Of a stretch of 64,000 nt of DNA, positions 44,896 to 54,739 are shown piece by piece (the first letter of the stretch is position 1; each line of letters begins with the position of its first letter). The position numbers were made by a program, and so were the translations under genes. The notes beneath the pieces are model-generated. The model was not told the origin of the DNA. It made no database searches and was given only the letters and a program-made list of their open reading frames with translations. This DNA is from Caldilineaceae bacterium (GTDB lineage: Bacteria; Chloroflexota; Anaerolineae; Caldilineales; Caldilineaceae), in contig JADLDO010000028.1 in assembly GCA_020846635.1 (NCBI GenBank), positions 620,001 to 684,000 of the forward strand, given 5' to 3'.

Positions 44896-47007
44896 CTATT
44901 CGAGTACGATCGGGGCGAGGACTACGTCGAGTAGGGCGAGTGACTCTTCGCTGGCGTCGATGATGGTCAGGTTGCCATCCTCGCCCAATTCCAACGTCAT
45001 CTCCACAGGAACCTCAAAAGTGCCGGTGGGGCCTTCGGTGAAGGTAATGGTGATGGTCCCATCCTCATTGTCCACCCACTCGCCTAAGTTGGTGACTACC
45101 TCTTCATCGTTGAGGTAATCATAGTCAAGGGCCGCGCCGCCATCATCCGACAGCCCCAGAGTGAGTTGGAGACCTGGACTGGAGGCCGCAGGCAGCACCT
45201 CGGATTGGAAGACTTGGATGTTTTCGGCGGCGGCTGTATCTGCTTCGCTCGTAGTATCATCCGTACTCGCAGCCTCTGCCTCTGTGTTCTCTTCTGTGAC
45301 CTCATCTTCCAGGCTCTGCTCGTCGATGACGACGGGCAGCAGGGTCAATCCTGTCTCCCCATAGTACGCTTCGTCGTCGTTGGCGAGGGTCAATACACCT
45401 TCGTCGCTGATGTCGAAGAGCCACTCGACCGGCTCATCATAGTCTGCCTCATCATCAGCGGTCAGCGTAACCACAAGCTGCTCGTCTGCGTTGACATCCC
45501 ATGTGCCATATTCGTTGTACAACTCACCATCTTCGGTATACTCAGTGACCATCTCCGCCGAGAGATTATCATCGTCATAGAGGGTCAGCGTGATGGTATG
45601 CGTAACGTCGGTGGTATCGGTGATCAGGTCAGACTGGAACTCGGCAAAGACGCTGGGCGCAGCGGACAGGTCAATATCTTCCAGCGGATAGAGCGGGACA
45701 CCGGAGAGCGAGATAATACCCTCCTCGTCGATCGTAAACTCGATTTCGACCGGCTCATCATACGCTTCGTCGAGCGTGCCTGTGGCTGTGAGAACGTAGC
45801 TGCCGTCGAGGTTGTCCGCCCAAATTCCATCCTCCATCACAGGCGGCGTGCCGTCGAGCGTATAGGTGCTAATATGGGCAGTGCCATCGTCATAGAAGAT
45901 GCTGACGAGGAAACTGCTGGCTTCATCTTCTGCGGGAAGTAGATCGGAAACATAGGCCCCGGACGGTGTCACGACGCCCGTTGCATCCAGCCCCGCTGCC
46001 GCTGCATCTAGCGCAGTCTCATCAGTCGCCGCGGCATCTTCCTCGGTCGCTTCTGCGGTGGGTTCAGGCGTAGCTTCTGCTTCGGTGGCTGCTTCCTCTG
46101 TAACTTCCTCAGTCGCTTCTACGGTTGGCTCGGCTGTTGCCTCTACTTCCGCGGTGGCTTCTTCCGTGGCGGTAGCCTCGGCGGCGGCATCCTCTGTGGC
46201 AGTGAAGCCCGGTTGGACAAACGCCAGGGTCAATCCCTGCTCACCAAAGAGTGCGCCCCCTTCATCGACGAGCGAAATGGAGTCATCGTCGTTGATCGTG
46301 AAAACAAGCTCCAGCGGCGCGTCAAACTCGGTGACAGTGCCGTCGCCATCCTCAACTTGGCCTGTGAGCGTGACCAACAGATTGCCCTCTTCATCTTCGG
46401 CGTAAGTCCCGATCTCGACGACAATCTCACCAGGGTTCATGTAGTCGCTGACCAGAGTTAACGTCTCATCATCAAAGAGCGCCAGGGTGAGTTGTTGTAG
46501 ACCAGGGCCGGACGTTCGGGTCATCACCCCAGACTGATAGATGAGCGCCTCCTCAGGAAGCTGACCAAGAACGTCGTTGCCTTCCCCTGTGGGGGTCAGC
46601 GTCAACCCTGCTTCGTCACTCGTCAGCGTGCCGTCGTCGGCAACGTCGAATATCAATGTGGCGGGCTGCTCATAGGTTTCGACAGTGCTTGCGGTGACGG
46701 TGAGAGTCATCGTTCCATCATCACCTTCAACCCAAGTGCCAATTTCGGTGATGACCGCTTCATCCTCCACATAGCTAACGACTTCGGCACTCCCATCGTC
46801 ATAGAGAATCAACTCCGCCACCATGTCGGGCGTGTTGGCGTCGCCGGGGATCACATTGGATCGATAGGAGCCGATAATGGCAGGCTCGCTCTCCTGAATG
46901 ACGGGCGCGACCGGGGATGCTGCCATGAGGGGTGCTGGGCCGGTTCCCACAGCCAGCGCCAGCACCAGCGCCAAGAGCAAGGTGGGGACACGTCGCAATA
47001 AGGTCAT
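44896..47007 (-). CDS. Secreted acidic protein with five ~100-residue repeats
   Basis: A 703-residue exported protein. Signal peptide about 1-30 (MTLLRRVPTLLLALVLALAVG). Five repeats of about 95-105 residues follow, each built as: SDLLP-like start, two beta strands with YDDGSAEV-like turn, E-x-G-x-W, DGTMTLTVT-like strand, Y-E-x-P, F-x-I-x-D-x-G-x-L, L-x-L. They begin near residues 45, 155, 345, 455 and 585. Glu/Ala/Thr linkers (like ATEEATAEVEATAEP) separate repeats 2 and 3, and 4 and 5. The repeat faintly resembles beta-barrel copper-sensor NlpE domains, but this is by eye. Strongly acidic. GGAAGGAG precedes the ATG at 47007. Function unknown. Confidence 0.7.
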   Translation of the reverse strand: MTLLRRVPTLLLALVLALAVGTGPAPLMAASPVAPVIQESEPAIIGSYRSNVIPGDANTPDMVAELILYDDGSAEVVSYVEDEAVITEIGTWVEGDDGTMTLTVTASTVETYEQPATLIFDVADDGTLTSDEAGLTLTPTGEGNDVLGQLPEEALIYQSGVMTRTSGPGLQQLTLALFDDETLTLVSDYMNPGEIVVEIGTYAEDEEGNLLVTLTGQVEDGDGTVTEFDAPLELVFTINDDDSISLVDEGGALFGEQGLTLAFVQPGFTATEDAAAEATATEEATAEVEATAEPTVEATEEVTEEAATEAEATPEPTAEATEEDAAATDETALDAAAAGLDATGVVTPSGAYVSDLLPAEDEASSFLVSIFYDDGTAHISTYTLDGTPPVMEDGIWADNLDGSYVLTATGTLDEAYDEPVEIEFTIDEEGIISLSGVPLYPLEDIDLSAAPSVFAEFQSDLITDTTDVTHTITLTLYDDDNLSAEMVTEYTEDGELYNEYGTWDVNADEQLVVTLTADDEADYDEPVEWLFDISDEGVLTLANDDEAYYGETGLTLLPVVIDEQSLEDEVTEENTEAEAASTDDTTSEADTAAAENIQVFQSEVLPAASSPGLQLTLGLSDDGGAALDYDYLNDEEVVTNLGEWVDNEDGTITITFTEGPTGTFEVPVEMTLELGEDGNLTIIDASEESLALLDVVLAPIVLE

Positions 47008-47249
47008 GTTAAAGCTCCTTCCAAATGAAACGTCTGTCTTTGTGAAATGTCTGTGTGCAAATTGAGATTGGTTTGTGTGCGAGTTTGTTGTTGGCAATAT
47101 AGTACCACGATTGGCGTGATAGGAGGGGATGGTGAGTAGTTGTGATTGTATGCGTGATTCATACGCTCTACCTGCGGTGAAAGATGCGCCATCCCCATTG
47201 ATCTTCTGTCTATTGATTTAGCTTGCCAACTCTCCTGCCGCTTTCCCAA

Positions 47250-48746
47250 TCAATCATCCTGGAGCGCCATCAGCTTGTGCATGTTGCGTACAATGGGCAA
47301 CGTGGCATTGCGGATCTCATCACATTCTTCGAGGGTATAGTCATCACGGTCGTGACGACGACCCAGGAGCAACCGCCCCAGCGTGACCCCCTCATCCTGC
47401 AAAAGGAACGACACTTCGCCCTCCGCCCAGACCCAATCGGGCGTGGCATAGGCCAGAATCATCTTCTTGCCCTCTTTTAGATATAGGGCTGCACCGTGGG
47501 CGCGGTGGGCCTCTACGATGGTTTCCACAATACGCTGGGCCAGCGATTTCTGGTCGAGCGCGAGGACAACCTGCGTAACTTGCTCGTCCAGTTCTTTGAG
47601 TTTTTTGAGCTGCTCCGGCGCTTCTTTGAAGTATTTGTCCACCGTCGATTGGAGCGAGTTCTTAATCGGGCTAAAGGTCGTGGTCAGCACAATGGTAGTG
47701 AAAATGGCGACTGCCTGCGACTGCTCGCCTGTGGTCGTGGTAAAGAGCCGCTGCGAGACAGCCATCGAGGTGGAGTAGATCACGGTCAAGATGCTGGTGA
47801 GCGGGATATAGACCAGGGTGCGGTTGAGGACCCGATCCACATTCCACAAACGGTAGCGCAAGAGGGCAATGCCAACGCTGATGGGGAAAATAATTAGCGA
47901 GACAGCCTGAACAAAGTTACTGGCAATATAGGGCAGGCTGCCGGGAACATCCAACGCGGGAAACAGGCGGGGCAGGAGTTCGACGACAATCAGCATCATT
48001 GTCGCCAGTTGAATCAGGCCAAAGAGAACCCATTTAAGCTGTTGGCGCTGCGCCCGCGACGATAGCTTGCGAAAGCGATAGATCGGCGCAATGATACAGG
48101 TAGTGAGCAAGATTAACAAGATCAGCGTGATTGGGCCTGAGACAAGATCAAATGCGTCGTAAAGGACGGCTACGATCATCATGATGGGGGCCAGCACCCA
48201 TGCCAACGCCGCCCAACGCGTCCAGCGCGGCACAAAGCGCCCATCGGGAAAAATGTAACATAGGATCGCAAATGAAATAATGCTGACACCCGGCAAAATA
48301 TCCACCAGGCCAGTCAACCAGGGCTGAACCTCGCGCAGAACTTGTACATAGTCGCTGACAAAGGCCCCAAAGATCAGCAGCACCAGCGCAATATAAAGCC
48401 CAACGGGATCGTTACGCAGGCCGCGAAAGATCAGCAGCGACACACCCGCATAGATGAACGCAACGGCAAAGATCAAGAAGAGCTGATAAACAGCGTAGAC
48501 ATGAACGGAGATGCCTAGAGAGGTTAGGCTTTCCAAACCCACCGGGGTTAACTGACCGTCTGGACAGACCGGCTCGCTACAGACCTTGATGAGTTCAGCA
48601 TAGCCAGGACGCACACTCAACAAGAGAAGTTGTACAATCATCACCGCCAGGATCACCCAGAGCGCCTGGAGCGTGTACGTCAACAGCCGCCGCCGCGGAC
48701 GCGCTTTGGCTTGAAGCGGCGTACTGATCGTTTCCGTCCCCTGCAT
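47250..48746 (-). CDS. Multi-span membrane protein with C-terminal GAF-like region (sensor-like)
   Basis: A 498-residue protein. About eight to nine hydrophobic helices (residues about 25-350) end in the motif RYRLWNVDRVLNRTLVY, known from the N-terminal sensing regions of many Chloroflexota histidine kinases. Then a coiled segment (APEQLKKLKELDEQVTQVVLAL) and a GAF-like C-terminal region of about 110 residues follow. There is no kinase, cyclase or phosphatase domain, so it is either a truncated sensor or signals through a partner. GGGAG precedes the ATG. It stands alone between divergent genes. Confidence 0.7.
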   Translation of the reverse strand: MQGTETISTPLQAKARPRRRLLTYTLQALWVILAVMIVQLLLLSVRPGYAELIKVCSEPVCPDGQLTPVGLESLTSLGISVHVYAVYQLFLIFAVAFIYAGVSLLIFRGLRNDPVGLYIALVLLIFGAFVSDYVQVLREVQPWLTGLVDILPGVSIISFAILCYIFPDGRFVPRWTRWAALAWVLAPIMMIVAVLYDAFDLVSGPITLILLILLTTCIIAPIYRFRKLSSRAQRQQLKWVLFGLIQLATMMLIVVELLPRLFPALDVPGSLPYIASNFVQAVSLIIFPISVGIALLRYRLWNVDRVLNRTLVYIPLTSILTVIYSTSMAVSQRLFTTTTGEQSQAVAIFTTIVLTTTFSPIKNSLQSTVDKYFKEAPEQLKKLKELDEQVTQVVLALDQKSLAQRIVETIVEAHRAHGAALYLKEGKKMILAYATPDWVWAEGEVSFLLQDEGVTLGRLLLGRRHDRDDYTLEECDEIRNATLPIVRNMHKLMALQDD

Positions 48747-48968
48747 ACACGACTCCCTGACCGTCCCTGGGCCACCAATGGGGCGCGTCCACTAGCCATT
48801 GGCTTGCGATGAAAACTGCGGCAATTGTACACGATCCGGGGTGTGGGTTCAATGCGAAAGCCGCCTCAGAACTCCACCCTAACCTTCCCTAATTATTACG
48901 CACAGCTCTGCCGCTGAGAGACGCTTATTGTTCTACCCCCGCTCACGATTCCTTCACGTAAAGATAGA

Positions 48969-49409
48969 ATGCTGATGTTTCTCGAACGCGAGGGAAACAG
49001 GAGACTCAGAAGGCTTGGAACAGTCCTATATCGACTAACCCGCGGGCATATTGCTCCCCACAACCGGGGCGTCCTTCTGCTTACGACGCGCGGTCGTAAG
49101 TCCGGACGAGAGCATACCGTACTCCTCCAGTTTTTCCGTGACGGTGCAAACATGCTCGTGGTGGCTGCCAACAGTGGTGGGCGCTCCGACCCCGACTGGT
49201 CTCGCAACTTGAAAGTGAACCCGACAGCACGAGTCGAGATTGGCGCGCGCACGCAGTCGGTGCGCGCCGAGCAATTGCCGGATGAGGAGGCAGCCGCCTT
49301 CTGGCCGGCAATCCTACAGCGCGCGCCCAGCTATAACCGGTACATAAAGGCTACCACTCGCACCATCCCGCTCGTGCGACTCATACCCATCATTCCGAAT
49401 GAAGGATAG
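48969..49409 (+). CDS. DDN-like nitroreductase-family protein (F420-type split beta-barrel)
   Basis: A 146-residue protein of the deazaflavin-dependent nitroreductase family: LLLTTRGRKSGREHTVLLQFF near residues 36-56 (core LLTTRGRKSGREHTVLL), VVAANSGGRSDPDWSRNLKVNPTARVEIG near 64-92 (core PDWSRNLKVNPTARVEIG). Mycobacterial relatives reduce quinones or nitro drugs with F420H2. Some members use FMN or bind lipids instead, and no F420 gene is in the window, so the cofactor is open. ATGs at 48969 and 48975 are both possible. Confidence 0.85.
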   Translation: MLMFLEREGNRRLRRLGTVLYRLTRGHIAPHNRGVLLLTTRGRKSGREHTVLLQFFRDGANMLVVAANSGGRSDPDWSRNLKVNPTARVEIGARTQSVRAEQLPDEEAAAFWPAILQRAPSYNRYIKATTRTIPLVRLIPIIPNEG

Positions 49410-49454
49410 GTCCCTTCCCACGCTGGTTGAGGGATGGGTTTCTGGCTTCTGGCG

Positions 49455-51356
49455 CTATGACACTTCCGGCAGCACCCAGGGAATCTGATAGCTGTTGCTC
49501 ACGCAACTTGTATCGGGTATGTGGTTGGGACCATCCAGAAAGTGGCGCGTGAGTTGCGCGGGGCAGCCCGAACTGACGCTCAACGGCTGCTGGATGATGA
49601 CATGCCCCTGGCCGGGAAATTCGAGGTAAGTGGCGTTCGAGAGCGTGCGCTGGGCAGCCGCCGCCCAACTGGGTGGCGTAATCGTATCAAGCCCACCCTG
49701 GAAGATCAGCACAGGGACGCTGCTCGTTACCGGCTCGGTCTGGCTGCCGGCAGCGATCCCAGTGGGGAAGAGCGCGCATTGTGCCCAATGGTGACGCAGG
49801 CGTGTTAGCTCATCTGCCACCAGCGCATCGGCAATGCCCAATGCCCGGTGCGCGCTGATGGCCGTCTGATAGTCGTTGAAGGGCTGTTCATCTCGACATT
49901 CCACCGCCAGGTTTGCCCCGCGTGTCAAGGGATGGACGGGGATGCTGCGTAGTTCTGCAAAGACCAGCGCCAAGTCTGCGTCGGTTAATTGTGCCACCTG
50001 GGCCAAGAGAGGCTCGGCAACGGCGGGCGGCAAATGGCTCTCGATAAAGCTACGCAGGCGGTTGCGGTCGGCATTGCGCGCCGTGAGCTGTTGCCATTCT
50101 GCCCTGGCTTCCTCGTCGAGTTGAAGCTGCTGCGTCAGGAATGCGCCATTCAGCGCCAGCACAAACTCTGTGACCCGCGCCTCATCCGCAGCAGAAATGG
50201 GCATGGGGCGCGGTGGCATGGGGGGTGGCACTTCACCGCGCAAAATCGCGATGAGGGTGCTGCTCTCGCCGCGGCCCACTTCGTCCACCAACCGCGGCAA
50301 ATAGGGCAGTAGCGCGCTATCCAACCGTGTCAGCATCAGTTGCAGCAGATCGTCGCCATCAAAAGTGGGCTGCCAGCTTAAGGGCAGGTCGAGCGGCTGG
50401 GCGTTGAGTTCGTCTACAGCTTGGTCAAAGCGCGTCGCTAAATCTGGATAGGCCGCAGCACAGGCGGGTTGATCTGCGCACTGCTCAAAGGCCCTTGCCA
50501 GCACCTCTAACGTGGCGACGGAATGTTGCATTTCATAGGCATTGATGGTGGGCGGGTAGATCGAATCCAGCACCACGGCACGCAGCCCCGGCGGGGACAA
50601 GCGCATGACCTCCAGCGCCACGCGCGTGCCATAGGAAGTGCCATAGAGGTTGTACTCTGGATAGCCCAGCGCATCCAGCAGATCCAGCAGATCACGCGCG
50701 TGGGTCGCGGTGTCATAGTGGGCCAGGTCAATGCCCTGCTCTTGCAGCCGCTCGGCACAGCGGGCGATGACCACATCATTGGCGTCCAGCGGGCGCAGAT
50801 AGGCCGGAACGCGTGCGCTCACCGCGTCAATCTCCGCGCGGGTGGGCGCACGCCCCCCACCCGCACACTCTAACACCGGATCGCCCAAGAGCGTGCCTCG
50901 CTGGTCATAGAAGATCAGGTCACGGTCGCGGCGGATGGATCGAAACCAGCCATAGATCTGGTTAAATTCAGCCAGGGCGCTGCCGCCTGGCCCCCCGGCA
51001 ATATAGACGAGCGGATCGGCATGGGGGTGGGCGCTTTCGGCGTGGATCTGTGCATAGGGCAGTTTTACTTGCAGCCCTGTGGGGACGGCGCGGTCTTGCG
51101 GCACTTGCAAATAGCCACAGGTGATGGTGCGCCCTTCTTCCAATTCGTCGGGCACAGGCAGGGGGCATTCCGTCGGAATCAACGTGACTGGATAGGCAGG
51201 CGCAAAGGCACAGCCGCCCAGAAGCCAGATGAGGCCCAGCAGAAGCGGGCAAAGAAAGGCGCGGCCCTGGGGGAGCCGGTGCGCCTTGTCCGGCAAACTC
51301 GGTTTGTCCGGTAAACGTGGTGTGGTGACAGTGGCAGGGTAGCATGGCATGATCAT
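49455..51356 (-). CDS. Exported alpha/beta hydrolase, tripeptidyl aminopeptidase-like
   Basis: A 633-residue protein. An N-terminal region ends in a membrane/lipoprotein segment (LLLGLIWLLGGC near residues 38-49). The hydrolase fold: oxyanion-hole HGGPG-like AGGPGGSALA near 120, YDQRGTLLGDP near 150, nucleophile YGTSYGTRVALE near 238, a helical cap at about 290-480, acid IFQGGLDTITPP near 560, His FPGQGHV near 588. This order and the C-terminal TAP-like region match secreted prolyl/tripeptidyl aminopeptidases (S33). It probably trims peptides outside the cytoplasm. Confidence 0.9.
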   Translation of the reverse strand: MIMPCYPATVTTPRLPDKPSLPDKAHRLPQGRAFLCPLLLGLIWLLGGCAFAPAYPVTLIPTECPLPVPDELEEGRTITCGYLQVPQDRAVPTGLQVKLPYAQIHAESAHPHADPLVYIAGGPGGSALAEFNQIYGWFRSIRRDRDLIFYDQRGTLLGDPVLECAGGGRAPTRAEIDAVSARVPAYLRPLDANDVVIARCAERLQEQGIDLAHYDTATHARDLLDLLDALGYPEYNLYGTSYGTRVALEVMRLSPPGLRAVVLDSIYPPTINAYEMQHSVATLEVLARAFEQCADQPACAAAYPDLATRFDQAVDELNAQPLDLPLSWQPTFDGDDLLQLMLTRLDSALLPYLPRLVDEVGRGESSTLIAILRGEVPPPMPPRPMPISAADEARVTEFVLALNGAFLTQQLQLDEEARAEWQQLTARNADRNRLRSFIESHLPPAVAEPLLAQVAQLTDADLALVFAELRSIPVHPLTRGANLAVECRDEQPFNDYQTAISAHRALGIADALVADELTRLRHHWAQCALFPTGIAAGSQTEPVTSSVPVLIFQGGLDTITPPSWAAAAQRTLSNATYLEFPGQGHVIIQQPLSVSSGCPAQLTRHFLDGPNHIPDTSCVSNSYQIPWVLPEVS

Positions 51357-51489
51357 GTCGCATTATACCCTAGCTTTTGTTATAGCCAGGACTTGCCCAA
51401 CAAAACCGGTATGATCACGCGCTGGATGCGGGCCCATGCAGATTCAATGTTCCACGATTTGTTCGCCTTTTCTTCACTGTTCCTTGCAA

Positions 51490-52026
51490 TTATGCCCCTT
51501 CCGCCTTATCTTCAAATTCCTTAAATTCCCCTGTCTCATTCATATAACTCCAGCCACTCATATCCGGCGGTTCCATGCCCAACTGCGTGATGATCGTCGC
51601 GATTTGCGCCCGATGTTCTGTCGCATGGTTGATCGCCTGAACGATCAGGCTGGCAAGTGTGTATTCACAACGCCAGCGCTCCCACCGTTCGCGAACCAGC
51701 GTATCCTCTCGTGCGGAAAGCGCCAACTGGAGCAACTCGTCGCTCGACCAGCGCACCGTATCCTTTAACAGCTCGAACCCTGGGAACTCATCCCGCGCGA
51801 AGGGCTGCGCCGGCAGCCTGCCATTGACGCGCGATACGTAACTGACTTCGGCACCGGCGATGTGCAGCAGCGTATCGCGTATAGTACCAAAGCCGCCCAC
51901 AGCCGTGGCGTCTAGCTGCTCATCGCTCAACCCTTCGCAGAAGTCCAGCAGCTTCAAGTTGGCCCAAGCGTTGTGTGCGAACAACTTAGTCAGTACGCTT
52001 GTGTCGCCTCGTTCATTCTCTTGCAT
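51490..52026 (-). CDS. DinB/YfiT-like four-helix protein
   Basis: A 178-residue protein of the DinB fold: LTKLFAHNAWANLKLLDFCEGLSDEQLDA near residues 12-40 (core FAHNAWANLKLLDFCEGL), IRDTLLHIAGAEVSYV near 49, and VQAINHATEHRAQIATII near 129. The three metal-binding His of the family are in LLHIAG and NHATEHRAQI. These proteins are putative thiol-dependent transferases or damage-linked proteins of unclear function. GGAGGGAGG precedes the ATG at 52026. Confidence 0.9.
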   Translation of the reverse strand: MQENERGDTSVLTKLFAHNAWANLKLLDFCEGLSDEQLDATAVGGFGTIRDTLLHIAGAEVSYVSRVNGRLPAQPFARDEFPGFELLKDTVRWSSDELLQLALSAREDTLVRERWERWRCEYTLASLIVQAINHATEHRAQIATIITQLGMEPPDMSGWSYMNETGEFKEFEDKAEGA

Positions 52027-52106
52027 CACTGCCCTCCCTCCTATGCCTGAATTGAAGATAGAAGCACACCAGCGATGATGTGCTTCTATGCGCGTCTCTG
52101 TGCTTC

Positions 52107-53069
52107 TTATGCCACGGCTGCCGCAAAAAGAGCCTTCAAGTAACCAATCGAATAGGCCCACCCCGCCAGCTTTGCCGGTGTGTCGCCAGGCACAGAGGGG
52201 ATATGATCGGGGTTAATATAGCCGCTAAAGCCGACCTTTTTGAGTTCCATGAGAATCTTAAACATATTGAGATCGCCTTCGTCCAACAACGTTTCCTCAT
52301 AGCCGCCCGCTGTGGCAAGGCTGCCGCGCACATTGCGCATGTGGCACATAAAAATCTTACCCTTACGCCCAAACTGGTTGATCTCGTCAAGCACCAGCGA
52401 TGAACCGCCCGCCTCGGCGCGCGTGCCAATGCAATAGACAAAACCGACTTGCGGGCTGGGGAAGGCATCCACGACGCGATGCAGGTTGGGGCCGCCAAAG
52501 GGCGTATCCACATTGGGCGTATCCGAAGGATGGATCGCCAGCTTGATCTCATATTCCTCGGCAATCGGCACAAGGCGCTCAAAGGCATAGGCAAAACGCT
52601 CCCACCAATGATCATACTGCTCTTTGGTCAAGCTTGCGCCAGGGTTCTTGGTATAGCCCATGCTCTCGCCGCGTGAGAGCATGCCGCCGCGGTGAACGGC
52701 GCGATAGCGGGTCATCACATCTGGGTAGGTGTCGCCCGCCACGCGTTGGCGCGCAATGGGCAGCTTGGCCTGACCATAGACGCGCAGCGCCTCACAAGCC
52801 CGATTGAGCTCTTCCTCGGCCCCTTCTCCCCCGTTGATAAAGGTTTCCGTGAGGTCGGGAATGGTGACACGGTTGATCTCTAGGCCAAAGCTGCGAATAC
52901 GTTTTCGTAATGCCTTCACCTGTTCCAGGTCAGGCACGCCCGTCTCCTTGACACCTGGCATCTCTTTCCAGCCGCCAAAGTCCAGGGCATCGGCTCCAAA
53001 CGCCGACATGCCTTGCAGATAGGTGTCAGTGAGTTCAACATGGTGGGTAAAGACAGCAACACGAAACAT
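52107..53069 (-). CDS. UxuA-like mannonate dehydratase-family protein
   Basis: A 320-residue TIM-barrel protein. LAIHPSDTPNVDTPFGGPNLHRVVDAFPSP near residue 180 (core LAIHPSDTPNV) corresponds to the HPDDPP metal site of D-mannonate dehydratase UxuA. CIGTRAEAGG, FMCHMRNVRG (near 253) and YINPDHIPSVPGD near 290 match the other conserved segments. UxuA removes water from D-mannonate in hexuronate breakdown; the changed HPSDTP and the lack of other hexuronate genes leave the exact substrate open. AGGAGG precedes the ATG at 53069. Confidence 0.85.
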   Translation of the reverse strand: MFRVAVFTHHVELTDTYLQGMSAFGADALDFGGWKEMPGVKETGVPDLEQVKALRKRIRSFGLEINRVTIPDLTETFINGGEGAEEELNRACEALRVYGQAKLPIARQRVAGDTYPDVMTRYRAVHRGGMLSRGESMGYTKNPGASLTKEQYDHWWERFAYAFERLVPIAEEYEIKLAIHPSDTPNVDTPFGGPNLHRVVDAFPSPQVGFVYCIGTRAEAGGSSLVLDEINQFGRKGKIFMCHMRNVRGSLATAGGYEETLLDEGDLNMFKILMELKKVGFSGYINPDHIPSVPGDTPAKLAGWAYSIGYLKALFAAAVA

Positions 53070-53301
53070 AGTTCCTCCTGGGGATGTTTGTGCGGATAAT
53101 CCTGATTGATGTGTGGGGAACCGCATGGATGGAAGATATAAATGACTTTGTGAAGTCTAACCTACAACTCATTCCTTTCGCCAACTCGCGGGCACGCGGG
53201 GGTATATCTCACGCGTACTCTGCGTGCGTCATTTTTGGCGCGCCGCCCCGAAATGTCTAAACTGCATTGCACGAAATTGTATCTTAGCGAAGGAACTTTG
53301 A

Positions 53302-54591
53302 ATGACGAGCGAACCTACCGTCGAGCAGATGCGCGAGATTTTGGATCAGACCTACCGTTCCGAGTCGCGCCGTATCCTTGCCACCCTGATCCGCCTGCTT
53401 GGCGACTTCGACCTTGCTGAGGATGCGCTGCACGAAGCCTTTCGGGCCGCGGTTGAGCAATGGCCGCGTGATCGCATCCCCGACAACCCGCGGGCGTGGC
53501 TGGTTTCGGCGGGTCGCTTCAAAGCGATCGATACCTTGCGTCGTCGCGCCCGCTTCGAGGCGCAACTGGCAGAACTGGCTGAACAACTCGACAGCAGCAC
53601 CCAGGATGCCGTAGGGCAGGACAACGAAGAACTGGAAGATGACCGGCTGCGGCTGATCTTTACCTGCTGCCATCCCCTCTTGTCGCCAGAGGCGCGCGTG
53701 GCGCTGACGCTGCGCGAGGTGTGCGGGCTGACGACTGAGGCGATCGCGCACGCTTTTCTCACCAGCCCGCCGACGCTTGCCCAACGCATCGTGCGCGCCA
53801 AGTCCAAGATCAGCGAGGCGCGCATCCCCTATCAGGTTCCCTCGCCGGAAGAACTGCCTGAGCGGCTGGAGACTGTGCTCCAGGTGATCTACCTTGTGTT
53901 CAATGAGGGCTATGCCGCTTCATCGGGTGAATCGCTGACGCGCCCCGATCTCTCCAGCGAGGCAATTCGCCTGGGGCGGCTGCTGGTCGAGCTGCTACCG
54001 GAGCCGGAGGCGATTGGGCTGCTGGCGTTAATGCTGCTGCATGAATCGCGCCGCGCGGCGCGTACTTCGCCGGAGGGGGATTTGATTGTGTTGGAGGATC
54101 AGGATCGCTCGCTCTGGAACCAGGCCTTGATCGAGGAAGGGATCGCGTTGGTTGAGCGGGCCTGGTCGTCACGGCGTAAGGACGATCTCTATACCTTGCA
54201 GGCGGCCATTGCGGCGCTGCATGCCTCCGCACCCACGGTCGCCGCCACCGACTGGCGACAGATTGTTGGCCTGTATGACCTGCTGCTGCAAGTGGCCCCG
54301 TCCCCTGTGGTGGCGTTGAATCGTGCGGTGGCGGTGGCGATGCGCGATGGCCCGTTGGCAGGTCTAGCCCAGATTGATGCCATTCTCGCACGCGGCGACC
54401 TGGCGAACTATTACCTGGTACATGCGGCGCGGGCAGACTTGTGCCGCCGTTTGGGCAGAAGGGCTGAAGCCGAGGCCGCCTACCGGCGCGCGCTCGCTCT
54501 CACCCAGCAGGAATCAGAGCGGCGCTTTCTTGAACGACGGCTGCGCGACCTGCCGAATGAGGACTTGAAAACGAATTTTACGAATTTTTGA
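53302..54591 (+). CDS. ECF42-family sigma factor with C-terminal TPR-like domain
   Basis: A 429-residue sigma factor. Region 2 is at about 15-85 (LLGDFDLAEDALHEAFRAAVEQWP), then FTCCHPLLSPEARVALTLREVCGLTTEAIAHAF near 118-150, shortened here to CCHPLLSPEARVALTLREV, the ECF42/SigI signature of region 4. An extension at about 190-415 with helical repeats follows (NEGYAASSG, ALNRAVAVAM, YYLVHAARADLCRRLGR). ECF42 sigma factors carry such a C-terminal extension, need it for activity, and sit next to DGPF (YCII-like) genes, as here. AAGGA precedes the ATG. Confidence 0.93.
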   Translation: MTSEPTVEQMREILDQTYRSESRRILATLIRLLGDFDLAEDALHEAFRAAVEQWPRDRIPDNPRAWLVSAGRFKAIDTLRRRARFEAQLAELAEQLDSSTQDAVGQDNEELEDDRLRLIFTCCHPLLSPEARVALTLREVCGLTTEAIAHAFLTSPPTLAQRIVRAKSKISEARIPYQVPSPEELPERLETVLQVIYLVFNEGYAASSGESLTRPDLSSEAIRLGRLLVELLPEPEAIGLLALMLLHESRRAARTSPEGDLIVLEDQDRSLWNQALIEEGIALVERAWSSRRKDDLYTLQAAIAALHASAPTVAATDWRQIVGLYDLLLQVAPSPVVALNRAVAVAMRDGPLAGLAQIDAILARGDLANYYLVHAARADLCRRLGRRAEAEAAYRRALALTQQESERRFLERRLRDLPNEDLKTNFTNF

Positions 54592-54607
54592 AATTCGTTG
54601 GCTGCGA

Positions 54608-54634
54608 TGTCGAAATGGGGAGCTGCCAAACGAC
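54608..54634 (+). promoter_or_regulatory. ECF42-type promoter candidate for the DGPF genes
   Basis: TGTCGA at 54608-54613, a 17-base spacer, then CGAC at 54631-54634. This agrees with the TGTCGA/CG-rich -10 pattern reported for ECF42 targets. It lies just after the sigma factor gene and about 105 bases before the first DGPF gene. Confidence 0.6.
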
Positions 54635-54739
54635 TATTGGATGTAAGCCCGTAAGTCAGGGTTCAAACGCCGGTCGAAACCTGCGGATGCCTGACATTCA
54701 ACCCTACACTCTATCCAGAGTCTATAAGGAGAGATGAAG

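Noticed and set aside
45166..45942. 258-codon plus-strand frame opposite the five-repeat protein
   Set aside because: Antisense to a protein with clear internal repeats, signal peptide and ribosome site; no features of its own.
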